A stretch of 64,000 nucleotides of DNA from Formosa haliotis. GTDB lineage: Bacteria; Bacteroidota; Bacteroidia; Flavobacteriales; Flavobacteriaceae. The first letter of the stretch is position 1. Each line of letters opens with the position of its first letter. The position numbers and the translations under genes are program-made. The stretch covers positions 372,001 through 436,000 of the forward strand of contig NZ_BDEL01000001.1 in assembly GCF_001685485.1 (NCBI RefSeq), in the 5' to 3' direction. Shown here in pieces: positions 19,046 to 27,765 of the stretch. A model generated the notes under the pieces. That model ran no database searches. It was not told the DNA's origin and saw only the letters and a list, made by a program, of their open reading frames with translations.

Positions 19046-19996
19046 TTAATTTTTTATTAGGCCTAAATCTACTAATCGTTCATGTAAATAGTCGCCAGCA
19101 GTAATATCTTCAAATTGTTTTGGGTGATTTGCATCTATACAATTTTCTAAAACATCTAATTTCATTTCACTTATAGGATGCATAAAAAATGGAATAGAAT
19201 ATCTAGATGTTCCCCATAATTCTTTAGGCGGATTCACCACACGGTGAATGGTAGATTTTAGTTTGTTATTGGTATGTCGCGAAAGCATATCGCCAACATT
19301 TATCATTAATTCGTCGGCTTTGGCTATGGCGTCTATCCATTCGCCAGCATTGTTTTGTACTTGTAAACCACGACCTTGAGCCCCCATTAATAAGGTAATT
19401 AAATTAATGTCGCCATGGGCGGCTGCACGCACCGCATTTTTAGGCTCAGTTTGTATTGGTGGGTAGTGTATAGGTCTTAAAATTGAATTTCCGTTATGTA
19501 TATAGGCATCAAAATAAGTTTCTTCCAAATTTAAATAGAGAGCCAAAGCCCGTAGCACATATTGCGCTGTTTTTTCTAACATTTTATAGGCTTCTTTTCC
19601 AACAGTATTAAACTTCGGAAGTTCTGTTACCATCACATTTTGTGGATATTCGGCTTCGCGTTTAGGATCATCTTCTACATATTGTCCAAAATGCCAAAAC
19701 TCTTTTAAATCGCCTTCCTTTTTCCCTTTAGCATGTTCCTTTCCAAAAGATGTATAGCCACGCTGACCGCCAAGACCATCAATTTCATATTTCGATTTTA
19801 CAGCTTCGGGTAAATCGAAAAACTGTTTAATCTCAGAATATAAATCTGTAATCAATTGCTCGTTTAAAAAATGTCCTTTTAGGGCTACAAATCCGATGTC
19901 CTCATAAGCTTTACCGATTTGGTCTACAAATTGTTGCTTTTTTATAGGGTCGTTAGAAATAAAATCGTTTAAATCTACGCTTGGAATGCTATTCAT
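19046..19996 (-). CDS. 2-oxoglutarate/Fe(II) oxygenase, isopenicillin N synthase family
   Basis: A 316-residue enzyme with an N-terminal non-haem dioxygenase region (IPSVDLNDF; GFVALKGHFL) and a C-terminal Fe(II) domain. The iron ligands are HGD in AAAHGDINLITLLMG and the His in LKSTIHRVVNPP. The 2-oxoglutarate-binding Arg-x-Ser is in SRYSIPFFMHP. I choose the start at ATG 19996 (MNSIPSVDL); an upstream in-frame start at 20035 would add 13 residues outside the fold. The substrate is unknown. It heads an operon with yciH, the DUF1835 gene and the phosphorylase. Confidence 0.9.
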   Translation of the reverse strand: MNSIPSVDLNDFISNDPIKKQQFVDQIGKAYEDIGFVALKGHFLNEQLITDLYSEIKQFFDLPEAVKSKYEIDGLGGQRGYTSFGKEHAKGKKEGDLKEFWHFGQYVEDDPKREAEYPQNVMVTELPKFNTVGKEAYKMLEKTAQYVLRALALYLNLEETYFDAYIHNGNSILRPIHYPPIQTEPKNAVRAAAHGDINLITLLMGAQGRGLQVQNNAGEWIDAIAKADELMINVGDMLSRHTNNKLKSTIHRVVNPPKELWGTSRYSIPFFMHPISEMKLDVLENCIDANHPKQFEDITAGDYLHERLVDLGLIKN

Positions 19997-20035
19997 ATTT
20001 CTTGATTTTACTAAGCTTTTAATACAAATGTACAA

Positions 20036-20352
20036 AAAACAATGCTAGAAAATTGGATTGATTTTTAGGTAATTCGCAATTTTTTAAAGGTTTAATTGCA
20101 ATATATTTTATTTATATCTGTTTGCCAATAGAATCTCTTGGTTACGTTAAAATAGAGACCCTTTTAAATCTACCTTGTTTTTGTATTACGGCTTAAGAAT
20201 TTAAACGGGTAGTAAAGTAAGACATAAGGTTTTACGCAGTAAGAGTTATAATTTATGACTATAAAATGAATTAAAAACCTTAACAATTTTTAGGAATGAT
20301 TTTTGCGTCTTTTAAAAATTAAAAATTAATTTTGGACAGTATTAAGTAATAT
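20036..20352. other. Divergent intergenic region, no gene seen
   Basis: AT-rich DNA of 317 bases between the minus-strand oxygenase operon and a plus-strand secreted protein. It must hold both promoters. GATTTTTG near 20300 is a one-mismatch match to the -7 consensus for the plus-strand gene. I found no convincing hairpin or small frame. Confidence 0.5.
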
Positions 20353-21051
20353 ATGAAGTACCTATTTCTTTTCGTAACATTTTTTATTTTTTCAAGTACA
20401 GCTTGGTCTCAAATCGATGCTCGCCAGCAATCTTCTGCCATCATACCAGCTATAGAAAGTGAAGCAGGTGAGGCGACAGAAACACATAGTTTAAATATAG
20501 AACCTTTAGAAGCACCTAGTTTAGATGAGCCAGAGGCATCTAATAAAGTGAATGGATTAACAGTAACTAAACGAGAAGATTTAAATGTAAAAGAAGAATT
20601 TTCGATGTTTAATAAAAAAACTTTCGGAAATCCTGCCGAACTTTATGAAGAACGCTTAAAAAGACAATTAAAAATGCCTGAGTCTGAAGCGGCTAATCCA
20701 GATGCTATTGGGAGTTTAGTAGATGAATATTACGGAGATTTTAAAACCAAATCTGGTAAGGTAAATGTGATTTACAGAGACCATCAAGCTTTTGATGGTG
20801 ATAGGATTATGGTGCTTGTAAACGACGATATTATACAGCACAATGTGCTGTTAACAAATGGTTTTAGCGGTTTTGAATTTGAATTACAGCCAGGACTAAA
20901 CAAAATAGACTTTAAAGCGTTAAACACAGGATCTTCTGGACCCAATACGGCAGAGTTTAAAGTTTTAGACGATGACGGAAATGTTATATCGGGAAATACC
21001 TGGAATCTTGCCAAAGGCGTAAAAGGCTCTATTATTATCGTAAAAGAATAA
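20353..21051 (+). CDS. Secreted protein of unknown function
   Basis: A 232-residue protein with a clear signal peptide (YLFLFVTFFIFSSTAWSQ). An acidic linker of about 75 residues follows. The beta-rich C-terminal part (about residues 135-232) includes GKVNVIYRDHQAFDGDRI, LVNDDIIQHNVLL and FELQPGLNKIDFKALNTG. The C-terminal part looks like an immunoglobulin-type beta-sandwich. I do not recognise a named family. It stands alone in its transcription direction before the cold-shock gene. Confidence 0.78.
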   Translation: MKYLFLFVTFFIFSSTAWSQIDARQQSSAIIPAIESEAGEATETHSLNIEPLEAPSLDEPEASNKVNGLTVTKREDLNVKEEFSMFNKKTFGNPAELYEERLKRQLKMPESEAANPDAIGSLVDEYYGDFKTKSGKVNVIYRDHQAFDGDRIMVLVNDDIIQHNVLLTNGFSGFEFELQPGLNKIDFKALNTGSSGPNTAEFKVLDDDGNVISGNTWNLAKGVKGSIIIVKE

Positions 21052-21156
21052 ATTATAGGGTATTCTAAGTGCCTTAAAACGATAAATTACTAAAGACTTA
21101 ACTATTTATTATCAATAGTTTTCCTAGTAGTTTTAATCAAATCCAAATACTTACAT

Positions 21157-21174
21157 TATATTTGTATAGATTTG
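21157..21174 (+). promoter_or_regulatory. Two adjacent -7 boxes for the cold-shock gene
   Basis: TATATTTG (21157-21164) and TAGATTTG (21167-21174) both match TAnnTTTG fully, ten bases apart. They leave a 5' leader of about 80 bases before the cold-shock-domain gene, as is common for cold-shock mRNAs. No clear -33 element is seen. Confidence 0.42.
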
Positions 21175-21259
21175 AATATATTTTAGGCTTTCTACCAAAA
21201 AAAGCAAGCCGTATTCTTATCAATAAATATAATCTTCAATTTAAAACAAATAGTAATTT

Positions 21260-21712
21260 ATGGCTAAGTCTCAACAGACGTACAATAAAATCGAAAAAGA
21301 AAAAGCACGTCAAAAAAAGCGTGAAGAAAAATTAAAGAAAAAAGAAGCTCGTAAAGCAGAGTCTAAAGACAGTCAAGGCATACAATTTGCCTATGTAGAT
21401 CAGTACGGAAATTTAACCGATACGCCACCAGATCCAGCAGATAAAATTAAAGTAGATGCAGAAGATATTGTTATTGGAATTCCTAAAAAGGACGATAGTG
21501 ATATTGAGGAAGTAGATCCAATCCGTAAAGGGAAAGTATCATTTTTTGATAGCTCTAAAGGTTTCGGATTTATAATTGATGCTGAAAATTCTGAAAAATA
21601 TTTCTGTCACGTTAGTGGTTTAATTGATACTATTATTGAAAACGATAAAGTTCAATTTGAATTAGAACGCGGAATGAAAGGTATGAATGCGGTACGAGTT
21701 AAGAAAATTTAA
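21260..21712 (+). CDS. Cold-shock-domain protein with charged N-terminal extension
   Basis: A 150-residue protein. Its last 62 residues form a cold-shock domain: RKGKVSFFDSSKGFGFII has the RNP1-type motif, and KYFCHVSGL replaces the usual VFVHxS of RNP2. The first 40 residues are almost all Lys, Arg, Glu and Ala and should form a charged helix. The middle is acidic. Single-stranded RNA or DNA binding is expected. The gene is separate from its neighbours and converges on the outer-membrane protein gene with a 19-base gap. Confidence 0.92.
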   Translation: MAKSQQTYNKIEKEKARQKKREEKLKKKEARKAESKDSQGIQFAYVDQYGNLTDTPPDPADKIKVDAEDIVIGIPKKDDSDIEEVDPIRKGKVSFFDSSKGFGFIIDAENSEKYFCHVSGLIDTIIENDKVQFELERGMKGMNAVRVKKI

Positions 21713-21731
21713 CCCATCCCGCACTTTTTTA

Positions 21732-22964
21732 TTAAAAAATCTTTCTTTTTTCAAACCAACGACCAGCTAAACTAATATTTAGTGTTAGCATATGGTAGTT
21801 TTCTTGAATAAGACCTTCAAAAACTTGACCTTTTTTTCCGTACGAATAGGCTACGTTTAACATCGATAAGCCATCGTGTCTTAACGGAATTCCTAAACCA
21901 AGATTAAGGGCATAATTTCTAATTTTTGTGTCGTTAATTTCTAAATTACCACTATCGTAATTTAGTCCGGCACGATATTGTAAGGTGTTCCAAAATTTTA
22001 AAGGGTTTGCATTCGGAGAGAATTCAACACCTAAACCCAAAATATCCTGATCAACAAAAGTACCTAGTTGATCAGTTTGATTGGTGTTTGCCCAATACTT
22101 CTTTTTGTAGTCTACAGATACATCTACTTGATCTAAAAAGCGTGTTTGTACACCAAAACCTAGCTCTAAAGGAAGTTTAAAATCGTCTATATCTTGCTCA
22201 GAGTTTATATCGCTTTCATAAAGCTGCGATACTTTTCTATCCTGAATTCCGCTTAAACTAGTTGGTAAAGTTACAACCGAACCTAAGGTTATATTTTTAA
22301 TCGGGCTATACTGTATTCCGGCTCCAAATTGTAGTCCAGAATAACTATTAGCATTATAAATATTTAATACGTTTTCGCCTATATAATCGATTTCATTTTC
22401 TATAATTTGTCCGAATAAAACCGAGCCAGTTACCCCAACACTTAGGTTGTTTAGGATGGCGTAACCATAATTTAATTTTAAATCGTTTAAGCCTCCAGAA
22501 CCATTAATATCGCTATAAAAGGAAGAGGTAGAGCCTTCAATATCGGTTTCCATATTAGTAACGTTATACCCCACATTTGTATAGGGAATAAGTGTTAAAC
22601 TTAATCCAGATTTTTTGTTAATGGGAAATCCAAACGCCACATTAGAAAAGTTTGCAACGAGTTTAGATTCTTGTACACTGCCATCGACTTGTAAACCATA
22701 TTCAGACTTAAATCCGACATCGAAAAAAAAGGTATTTAAAGGAATGCTAGACATAGAAGCCGGATTTAAATTATTAATAAATTCTGAAGAATTATTGGCT
22801 ATTCCCGTATTTCCAAGGGCTGTAGATCCTCCTGTGTTGGTGGTGTTAAAGGTTCCTAAACCATAGAGCGAGTAGGGCGAACTGGATAAAGAGTTCGTTT
22901 GCGACATGGCATAAATGGAACTCAATAATCCTATGGTTGTTATTAAATATATTCTATTCATCAT
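21732..22964 (-). CDS. Outer-membrane beta-barrel protein
   Basis: A 410-residue protein with a signal peptide ending at IYAMSQ. The start SSPYSLYGLGTFNTTNTGGSTA resembles the FadL/OmpP1-like barrels seen beside DUF4270 genes in Bacteroidota; here it is split over residues 27-48. Many amphipathic strands follow (FGFPINKKSGLSLTLIPYTN; AYSYGKKGQVFEGL), with an aromatic C-terminus. Two adjacent ATGs, 22964 and 22961, could start it. The start overlaps the DUF4270 stop by 11 bases, so the two are translated as a coupled pair. Confidence 0.82.
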   Translation of the reverse strand: MMNRIYLITTIGLLSSIYAMSQTNSLSSSPYSLYGLGTFNTTNTGGSTALGNTGIANNSSEFINNLNPASMSSIPLNTFFFDVGFKSEYGLQVDGSVQESKLVANFSNVAFGFPINKKSGLSLTLIPYTNVGYNVTNMETDIEGSTSSFYSDINGSGGLNDLKLNYGYAILNNLSVGVTGSVLFGQIIENEIDYIGENVLNIYNANSYSGLQFGAGIQYSPIKNITLGSVVTLPTSLSGIQDRKVSQLYESDINSEQDIDDFKLPLELGFGVQTRFLDQVDVSVDYKKKYWANTNQTDQLGTFVDQDILGLGVEFSPNANPLKFWNTLQYRAGLNYDSGNLEINDTKIRNYALNLGLGIPLRHDGLSMLNVAYSYGKKGQVFEGLIQENYHMLTLNISLAGRWFEKRKIF

Positions 22965-24258
22965 CGTATAAAGCGTAGGTTAGTTCTAAAGTTGTTTTTA
23001 AATCGTTTTCTGTTGAAGCTTCTCCTTCTAAAACATAGCGATCTACAGATTCATTAAATCCTTGCGATGTAATTCCGAGCGCTAAATTTGAAGCATTCAC
23101 CGCATTGAGTTTTAAATCGACAAAATATTTTACGGGAATGTTGTAAGTGATTATATCTGAATCGAATTCATTTACAGATTTTATTCCGTAAACACTAGTA
23201 CCAGAGTAATCTGTAAGTTGTGTAGAAATGGCTAGCGTTTGATCGATTAAGTAGATGTTGAGAGAATCTCGAATGGTTAAATTTTTGGTATTCGAATTTT
23301 GTTTTAAAGATATTTTTAAGTTGGCATCCATGATAGATCCGGAACCGTTTATGGTGTAGATGCGTTCTAGATATGGAATATTAACTTTGGTTACTAAGCC
23401 GCTACCAGCTTGTATAAAACTTAAATTATCGGCTATTTTACTTGCAACTTCATCGGTTTGTTCAACCAAAGATTTAAAATGTGTATTGTTATAATTTGTG
23501 GATATATTATGGAAGCTGTTTGATGTATTTATCGATAAATCGTAATAATAGGTTTCTGTTTCAACTTCATTTTTAATAGAATAATAAAGGCGTAATTTAG
23601 AGCTCGTTCCTATTCCTAATACCGTCGTATTGGCATCGTCTGCTTCTAACATAATACCTTGGTATTGCTGAGTTAATTCATCTAAACTAGATATATCTTT
23701 ATCTTGAATCGCTTGAAATAGATTTTTCCCAAAATCTGAATTTAAAGGAATATGAATGGAGTCGGAGGATTTTGGAGTTGGGCTAAAAGTTAATTCACCT
23801 ATGTGTTCGGGGTTTGTTTTAAAGCTACTGGTATTATAAAAATAATCTTCTGTAGGTGTTATGGTCTCTAAAACTTCAAAAACATTTAGTGTTTGCTTAG
23901 GAATGGTGTCGTTATAATAGTATCCCGAATAATCTAAAAGTAAGGCTACAGAATCGAATTTGGCTTCGGTATCTAAATAATATTCATAACTATATAATTG
24001 AAAATACGGACTAGCTTTAACATGTCCAAATATAGGGTCGGTATACCCACCAAGTAAATAGCGGCTTGTATTACCAGTTACAATAGAATCGAATTTATAA
24101 GTAGAAGTTGCGACAGTAAACGTATCTATATAAAATACTTTGGTTCCGTTGTTAATCCAATTTTCGCCAACTACAGCTGTAGTATCTGTTTCGCAAGACA
24201 CTAAGAGTGTAACAAAACAAAAGGCTCCAAAGAGCGCTTTAAAACAAATTGAGTTCAT
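22954..24258 (-). CDS. DUF4270-family surface lipoprotein
   Basis: A 434-residue lipoprotein (LFGAFCFVTLLVSC, Cys near residue 22). The mature part starts with the family-like GENWINNGTKVFYIDTFTV, then RYLLGGYTDPIFGHVKASPY and FDSVALLLDYSGYY. These features fit DUF4270, a Bacteroidota family with unknown role and likely beta-sandwich folds. It is the first gene of the minus-strand half of a divergent locus that includes an outer-membrane barrel, a Kelch lipoprotein and a two-component system. Confidence 0.88.
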   Translation of the reverse strand: MNSICFKALFGAFCFVTLLVSCETDTTAVVGENWINNGTKVFYIDTFTVATSTYKFDSIVTGNTSRYLLGGYTDPIFGHVKASPYFQLYSYEYYLDTEAKFDSVALLLDYSGYYYNDTIPKQTLNVFEVLETITPTEDYFYNTSSFKTNPEHIGELTFSPTPKSSDSIHIPLNSDFGKNLFQAIQDKDISSLDELTQQYQGIMLEADDANTTVLGIGTSSKLRLYYSIKNEVETETYYYDLSINTSNSFHNISTNYNNTHFKSLVEQTDEVASKIADNLSFIQAGSGLVTKVNIPYLERIYTINGSGSIMDANLKISLKQNSNTKNLTIRDSLNIYLIDQTLAISTQLTDYSGTSVYGIKSVNEFDSDIITYNIPVKYFVDLKLNAVNASNLALGITSQGFNESVDRYVLEGEASTENDLKTTLELTYALYDDE

Positions 24259-24522
24259 GGTTCATTATTTTTTCAAACGAACTTACTATGGTACATCTTA
24301 CAATTAAAAAGAGTTAGACCAAAACGGGCTTTATCTCTTCGAATGCGGTATAACAGTCGATTATTTTTTAAAGTAGCATTCATCGATAAAGCCACCCTGT
24401 TGGTATAGAGATTTTCATAGGCTATCTACTATATTTTCTAGAACATGACAAACCCTGTAGTTTTGAAATCGAATTTAAAAATTGATGTATACAAAAATCA
24501 AATCAACATAAACCCTTAATAA
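24259..24522. promoter_or_regulatory. Divergent promoter region of the DUF4270/Kelch locus
   Basis: The 264 bases between two divergent start codons. On the plus strand TAGTTTTG (24458-24465) is a full match to the -7 consensus, 58 bases before the Kelch gene. No matching -33 TTG was found, nor a minus-strand -7 box. It is the natural place for binding sites of the LytTR regulator encoded downstream, but I could not pick out a convincing pair of LytTR-type repeats by eye. Confidence 0.45.
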
Positions 24523-25533
24523 ATGATTTTAAATATGATTACAAATATGATTACAAATGCTTCAAAAATATTAGTCTTAGGTGTATTAACCTTAAGTTTG
24601 TTTAATTGTTCTAGCGACGATGATGATGGCGATAGAGGAAATTGGAAACAACGATCTGTATTTGATGGTGTTCCCCGAAGTAATGTTGTTGGTTTTGTTT
24701 TAGATAATATGGGGTATATGGGAACAGGTTATGATGGTGATGATTATTTAAATGATTTCTGGGAGTATAATATTGAAGGCGATTACTGGGTGCAAAAAGC
24801 AGATTTTCCGGGTACAGCAAGAAGTTCTGCATCGGGGTTTCAAATTGATGGCACTGGATATTTGGGCATTGGTTATGACGGGACAGATGAATTAAGCGAT
24901 TTTTGGTCTTATAATAAATCGTCTAATACATGGACACAAAAAGCAGATTTTATTGGTGGACCTAGACGTTCTGCAATTGCTTTTGCTGCAAATAGTACCG
25001 GATATTTAGGTACCGGTTACGACGGAGATAACGATAGAAAAGATTTTTATAAATATAACCCTACTACCGATGAGTGGTCGGAACTTGTAGGTTTTGGTGG
25101 AGAAAAGCGTCGTTTTGCAACATCGTTTACTATAGGAGACAAGGTGTATATTGGTACTGGTGTAAGTAATGGTATTTATAAAACCGATTTCTGGGAATTC
25201 GATCCTGTGACAGAAGTATTTACAAGAAAAAATGATTTAGATTACGATGACGATTATGCCATTACGAGATCGAATGCTGTAGCGTTTACTTTAGATGGAT
25301 TAGGTTATGTATGCACCGGCTACAATACAGGTGTTCTAAGTTCTACTTGGGAGTATAACCCTGGAACAGATGCTTGGACACAGATTACAAGTATAGAAGC
25401 CTCTTCTCGTCAAGATGCACTTGCATTCTCTAACGGCAGCAAAGGTTTTGTGCTGTTAGGCCGAACAGGAAGTTTATATTTAGATGATAATTACGAATTG
25501 TTTCCGCAGGAAACTTATAGTGATGAAGATTAA
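24523..25533 (+). CDS. Six-blade Kelch-repeat lipoprotein
   Basis: A 336-residue lipoprotein (VLTLSLFNCSSDDDDGD, Cys near residue 29, followed by acidic residues). Six Kelch-type repeats of about 48 residues fill the rest, each with a core such as GYMGTGYDGDDYLNDFWEYN, GYLGIGYDGTDELSDFWSYN or VYIGTGVSNGIYKTDFWEF. It should form a six-bladed beta-propeller on the cell surface, a fold used for protein or glycan binding. The start is unusual: three in-frame ATGs in 12-base repeats at 24523, 24535 and 24547. Confidence 0.92.
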   Translation: MILNMITNMITNASKILVLGVLTLSLFNCSSDDDDGDRGNWKQRSVFDGVPRSNVVGFVLDNMGYMGTGYDGDDYLNDFWEYNIEGDYWVQKADFPGTARSSASGFQIDGTGYLGIGYDGTDELSDFWSYNKSSNTWTQKADFIGGPRRSAIAFAANSTGYLGTGYDGDNDRKDFYKYNPTTDEWSELVGFGGEKRRFATSFTIGDKVYIGTGVSNGIYKTDFWEFDPVTEVFTRKNDLDYDDDYAITRSNAVAFTLDGLGYVCTGYNTGVLSSTWEYNPGTDAWTQITSIEASSRQDALAFSNGSKGFVLLGRTGSLYLDDNYELFPQETYSDED

Positions 25534-25598
25534 TAGATTGATTTGTTTTAATACAACGGTTATCCGTTGAGTATTTAGTTAGTTACTTAGTTTGTTTC

Positions 25599-25632
25599 AA
25601 TCCCAAGGTATAATTTTTAAAACCTTGGGATT
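25599..25632 (+). terminator. Hairpin between Kelch gene and DUF4907 gene
   Basis: Arms 25599-25609 (AATCCCAAGGT) and 25622-25632 (ACCTTGGGATT) form a perfect 11-bp stem with a 12-base loop, followed by TTATT. It lies only 13 bases before the next start codon. It may act as a partial terminator that lowers expression of the downstream genes. A smaller stem (CAACGG/CCGTTG, 25554-25569) precedes it. Confidence 0.6.
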
Positions 25633-25645
25633 TTATTAAAATCTT

Positions 25646-25978
25646 ATGAAAAAAGCCATATTAATTGTATTAGTTTTGAGCATTGTAAGTGCTGTAGGTG
25701 TTTTGTTTTTTTCGCTTAAAAATGAAAAAATATCCAAGTATAAGGCAAACATCTATACTGTTAACTCCGGTTACGGTTATAATATTAGTAAGGACAATAA
25801 AATTGTTATAAAACAAGAGGTTATACCTGCCGTGCAAAACAATCTTACATTTTGTTCAGAATCTGATGCCAAAACCATTGCCAATTTGGTCATAGAAAAA
25901 CTAGAACACAAAACAAATCCGAATATTACTATTAAAGAATTAGAGTCTAATTCTATTGCCTTAAACTGTAATAATTAG
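25646..25978 (+). CDS. DUF4907-family small membrane-anchored or secreted protein
   Basis: A 110-residue protein with an N-terminal hydrophobic segment (AILIVLVLSIVSAVGVLFF). The short domain has NSGYGYNISKDNKIVIKQ, EVIPAVQNNLTFCSESDAK and IANLVIEKLEHKTNPNIT. This pattern fits DUF4907, a Bacteroidota family of unknown function often found near Kelch and DUF4270 genes. Two cysteines in the mature part may form a disulfide. The sensor kinase starts 13 bases downstream. Confidence 0.82.
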   Translation: MKKAILIVLVLSIVSAVGVLFFSLKNEKISKYKANIYTVNSGYGYNISKDNKIVIKQEVIPAVQNNLTFCSESDAKTIANLVIEKLEHKTNPNITIKELESNSIALNCNN

Positions 25979-25991
25979 ATCAATAATTAAA

Positions 25992-27034
25992 ATGAAAGGA
26001 GTACAACCAATCTTTGAAAACCTTAAAAAGGAAAGTCTGATTCATCTTGTAATTTGGGCCTTTTTTATATTTGTGTTTTTTCTTCAGATTTATTTTAATA
26101 CAGGAAGATTACCGATTCCTTTTTAATTATTTTACTTGTTGGAGTAGTTGTTTTCTACATAAATTATTTAGTGTTGGTTCCTAAATTTTTATTACAAAAA
26201 CAAAATTTTAAATACTTTGTGTTTGTGGCCTTGCTATTAATTTCTACCTTGTTTTTGTTGGAGTATGCGTTTCCAAGACCAGAGTTTGGTCCGAATTTAC
26301 CGCGACCAAATAGGCCTGGAAATCCACCAGAATTTACAGGCTTTAAACTCGGTTTTCCTAGTTTTTTTATTATTGTTTTATTGGTGATTGGTACCGCAGT
26401 TAAAATGTATTTGGAATGGGATAATAATATACAACTACAAAAGGATATTGAAGCTCAAAAATCTTCAGCAGAATTACATTTTTTAAAAAATCAATTAAGT
26501 CCGCATTTCCTTTTTAATTCATTAAACAGTATTTATTCATTAACCAATAAAAAATCTAATGATGCGCCAGAAGCGGTTATTACCTTATCGGAACTAATGC
26601 GTTATATGCTCTATCAAGCCGATAACGACTTTGTTTTGCTTCAAGACGAATTAGATTATGTACAAAATTATTTAAAATTACAACGCTTAAGAATTGCTAA
26701 TAACCAGGATGTAACGCTTCAAATTAGAGGGCCTATTGGGCAACAAAAAATAAGACCTTTACTTTTAATTCCTTTTATTGAAAATGCCTTTAAGTATGGT
26801 ACCGATTATAAAGGGAATACCTTAGTGCATATTCAAATCGTAGTGAACGAATTCAATTTAAAATTTAAATGTGTGAATTTAATAGGGAACCAGAAACAAG
26901 ATCCTAACAATTCGGGTATTGGTTTGCAGAACACCAAAGAGCGCTTACAATTATTATATCCTAACCAGCATACACTCGAAATTGAAGAATTAGATAATCA
27001 ATTTATTGTGCAGTTAAATTTAAATGTATCCTAA
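25992..27034 (+). pseudogene. LytS-type sensor histidine kinase, disrupted by a frameshift
   Basis: From ATG 25992 the frame encodes a first membrane helix (LIHLVIWAFFIFVFFLQIYF) and stops at TAA 26124-26126. The rest continues in the -1 frame (LIILLVGVVVFYINYLVLVP and onward). One extra T in the run at 26120-26124 would restore a 347-residue kinase with four membrane segments. The downstream part is intact: the phospho-acceptor region LKNQLSPHFLFNSLNSIYSL, N-box IPFIENAFKYG and G-box GIGLQNTKERLQLL. A GTG at 26171 would start only a truncated form. It shares one base with the LytTR gene. Confidence 0.85.
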
Positions 27035-27765
27035 TGAAATGTATTATTATAGATGACGAGCCTTTAGCCATAGATGTTGTTGAATCGTATTTAAAGCAAA
27101 TAGGAGGGATAGATATTGTTGCAAAATGCACAAATCCGCTTGAAGCGATTACCTTGTTGAGTAAAAAGCAAGTCGATTTGGTGTTTTTAGATATAGAAAT
27201 GCCCAATTTAAGTGGTATCGACTTGGTTAAATCTATTGAAAATTTACCTCAATTTATATTTACAACGGCTTATCCGCAATATGCGTTAGACGGATTTAAT
27301 TTAAACGCCACAGATTATTTAGTAAAACCCATTCCTTTTCATCGCTTTATTAAAGCAGTAGCGCGTGCAAAGGAAAAATACGAATTAGAACATATGCAAA
27401 CGGCAAATGTAGTATCCTCTATAGGAACCATATCTCAACCAGAAAACAATTTTATTTTTGTTAAATCTGAATACGAAAACATCAAAATTAAAACCGACGA
27501 TATCACTTATATTCAAGGCCTAAAAGATTATATTAAAATATACGACATCCATTCAAGTAAGGCTATAATAACCTTGCTTAGTTTTAAGGATATGCTAAGC
27601 AAATTACCTACTAATAATCAGTTTTTTAGAGTGCATAAATCGTTTATTGTAAATGTTAATTATATAAAGGCTTTACAAAAAACTAAAATTGTATTACAAA
27701 ACGATATGCGTATTCCTATAGGTGAAACGTTTAAGAAAGATGTTCTAGAGCGTTTGGGGGTTTAA
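27034..27765 (+). CDS. LytTR-family response regulator
   Basis: A 243-residue regulator. The receiver domain (about 1-120) has the acidic pair IIDDEPLAIDV, the phospho-Asp in VDLVFLDIEMPNLSG and the conserved Lys in DYLVKPIPFHRF. The LytTR DNA-binding domain (about 140-243) has FIFVKSEYENIKIKTDDI, TYIQGLKDYIKIY and FFRVHKSFIVNVNYI. It is the partner of the kinase just upstream and is translationally coupled to it. Its last 21 bases overlap the convergent rluE gene. Confidence 0.95.
   Translation: MKCIIIDDEPLAIDVVESYLKQIGGIDIVAKCTNPLEAITLLSKKQVDLVFLDIEMPNLSGIDLVKSIENLPQFIFTTAYPQYALDGFNLNATDYLVKPIPFHRFIKAVARAKEKYELEHMQTANVVSSIGTISQPENNFIFVKSEYENIKIKTDDITYIQGLKDYIKIYDIHSSKAIITLLSFKDMLSKLPTNNQFFRVHKSFIVNVNYIKALQKTKIVLQNDMRIPIGETFKKDVLERLGV

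Noticed and set aside
26118..26126. Programmed -1 frameshift as the main explanation of the split kinase
   Set aside because: The run could allow slippage, but two similar losses in nearby topB make a simple base deletion or sequence error more likely.
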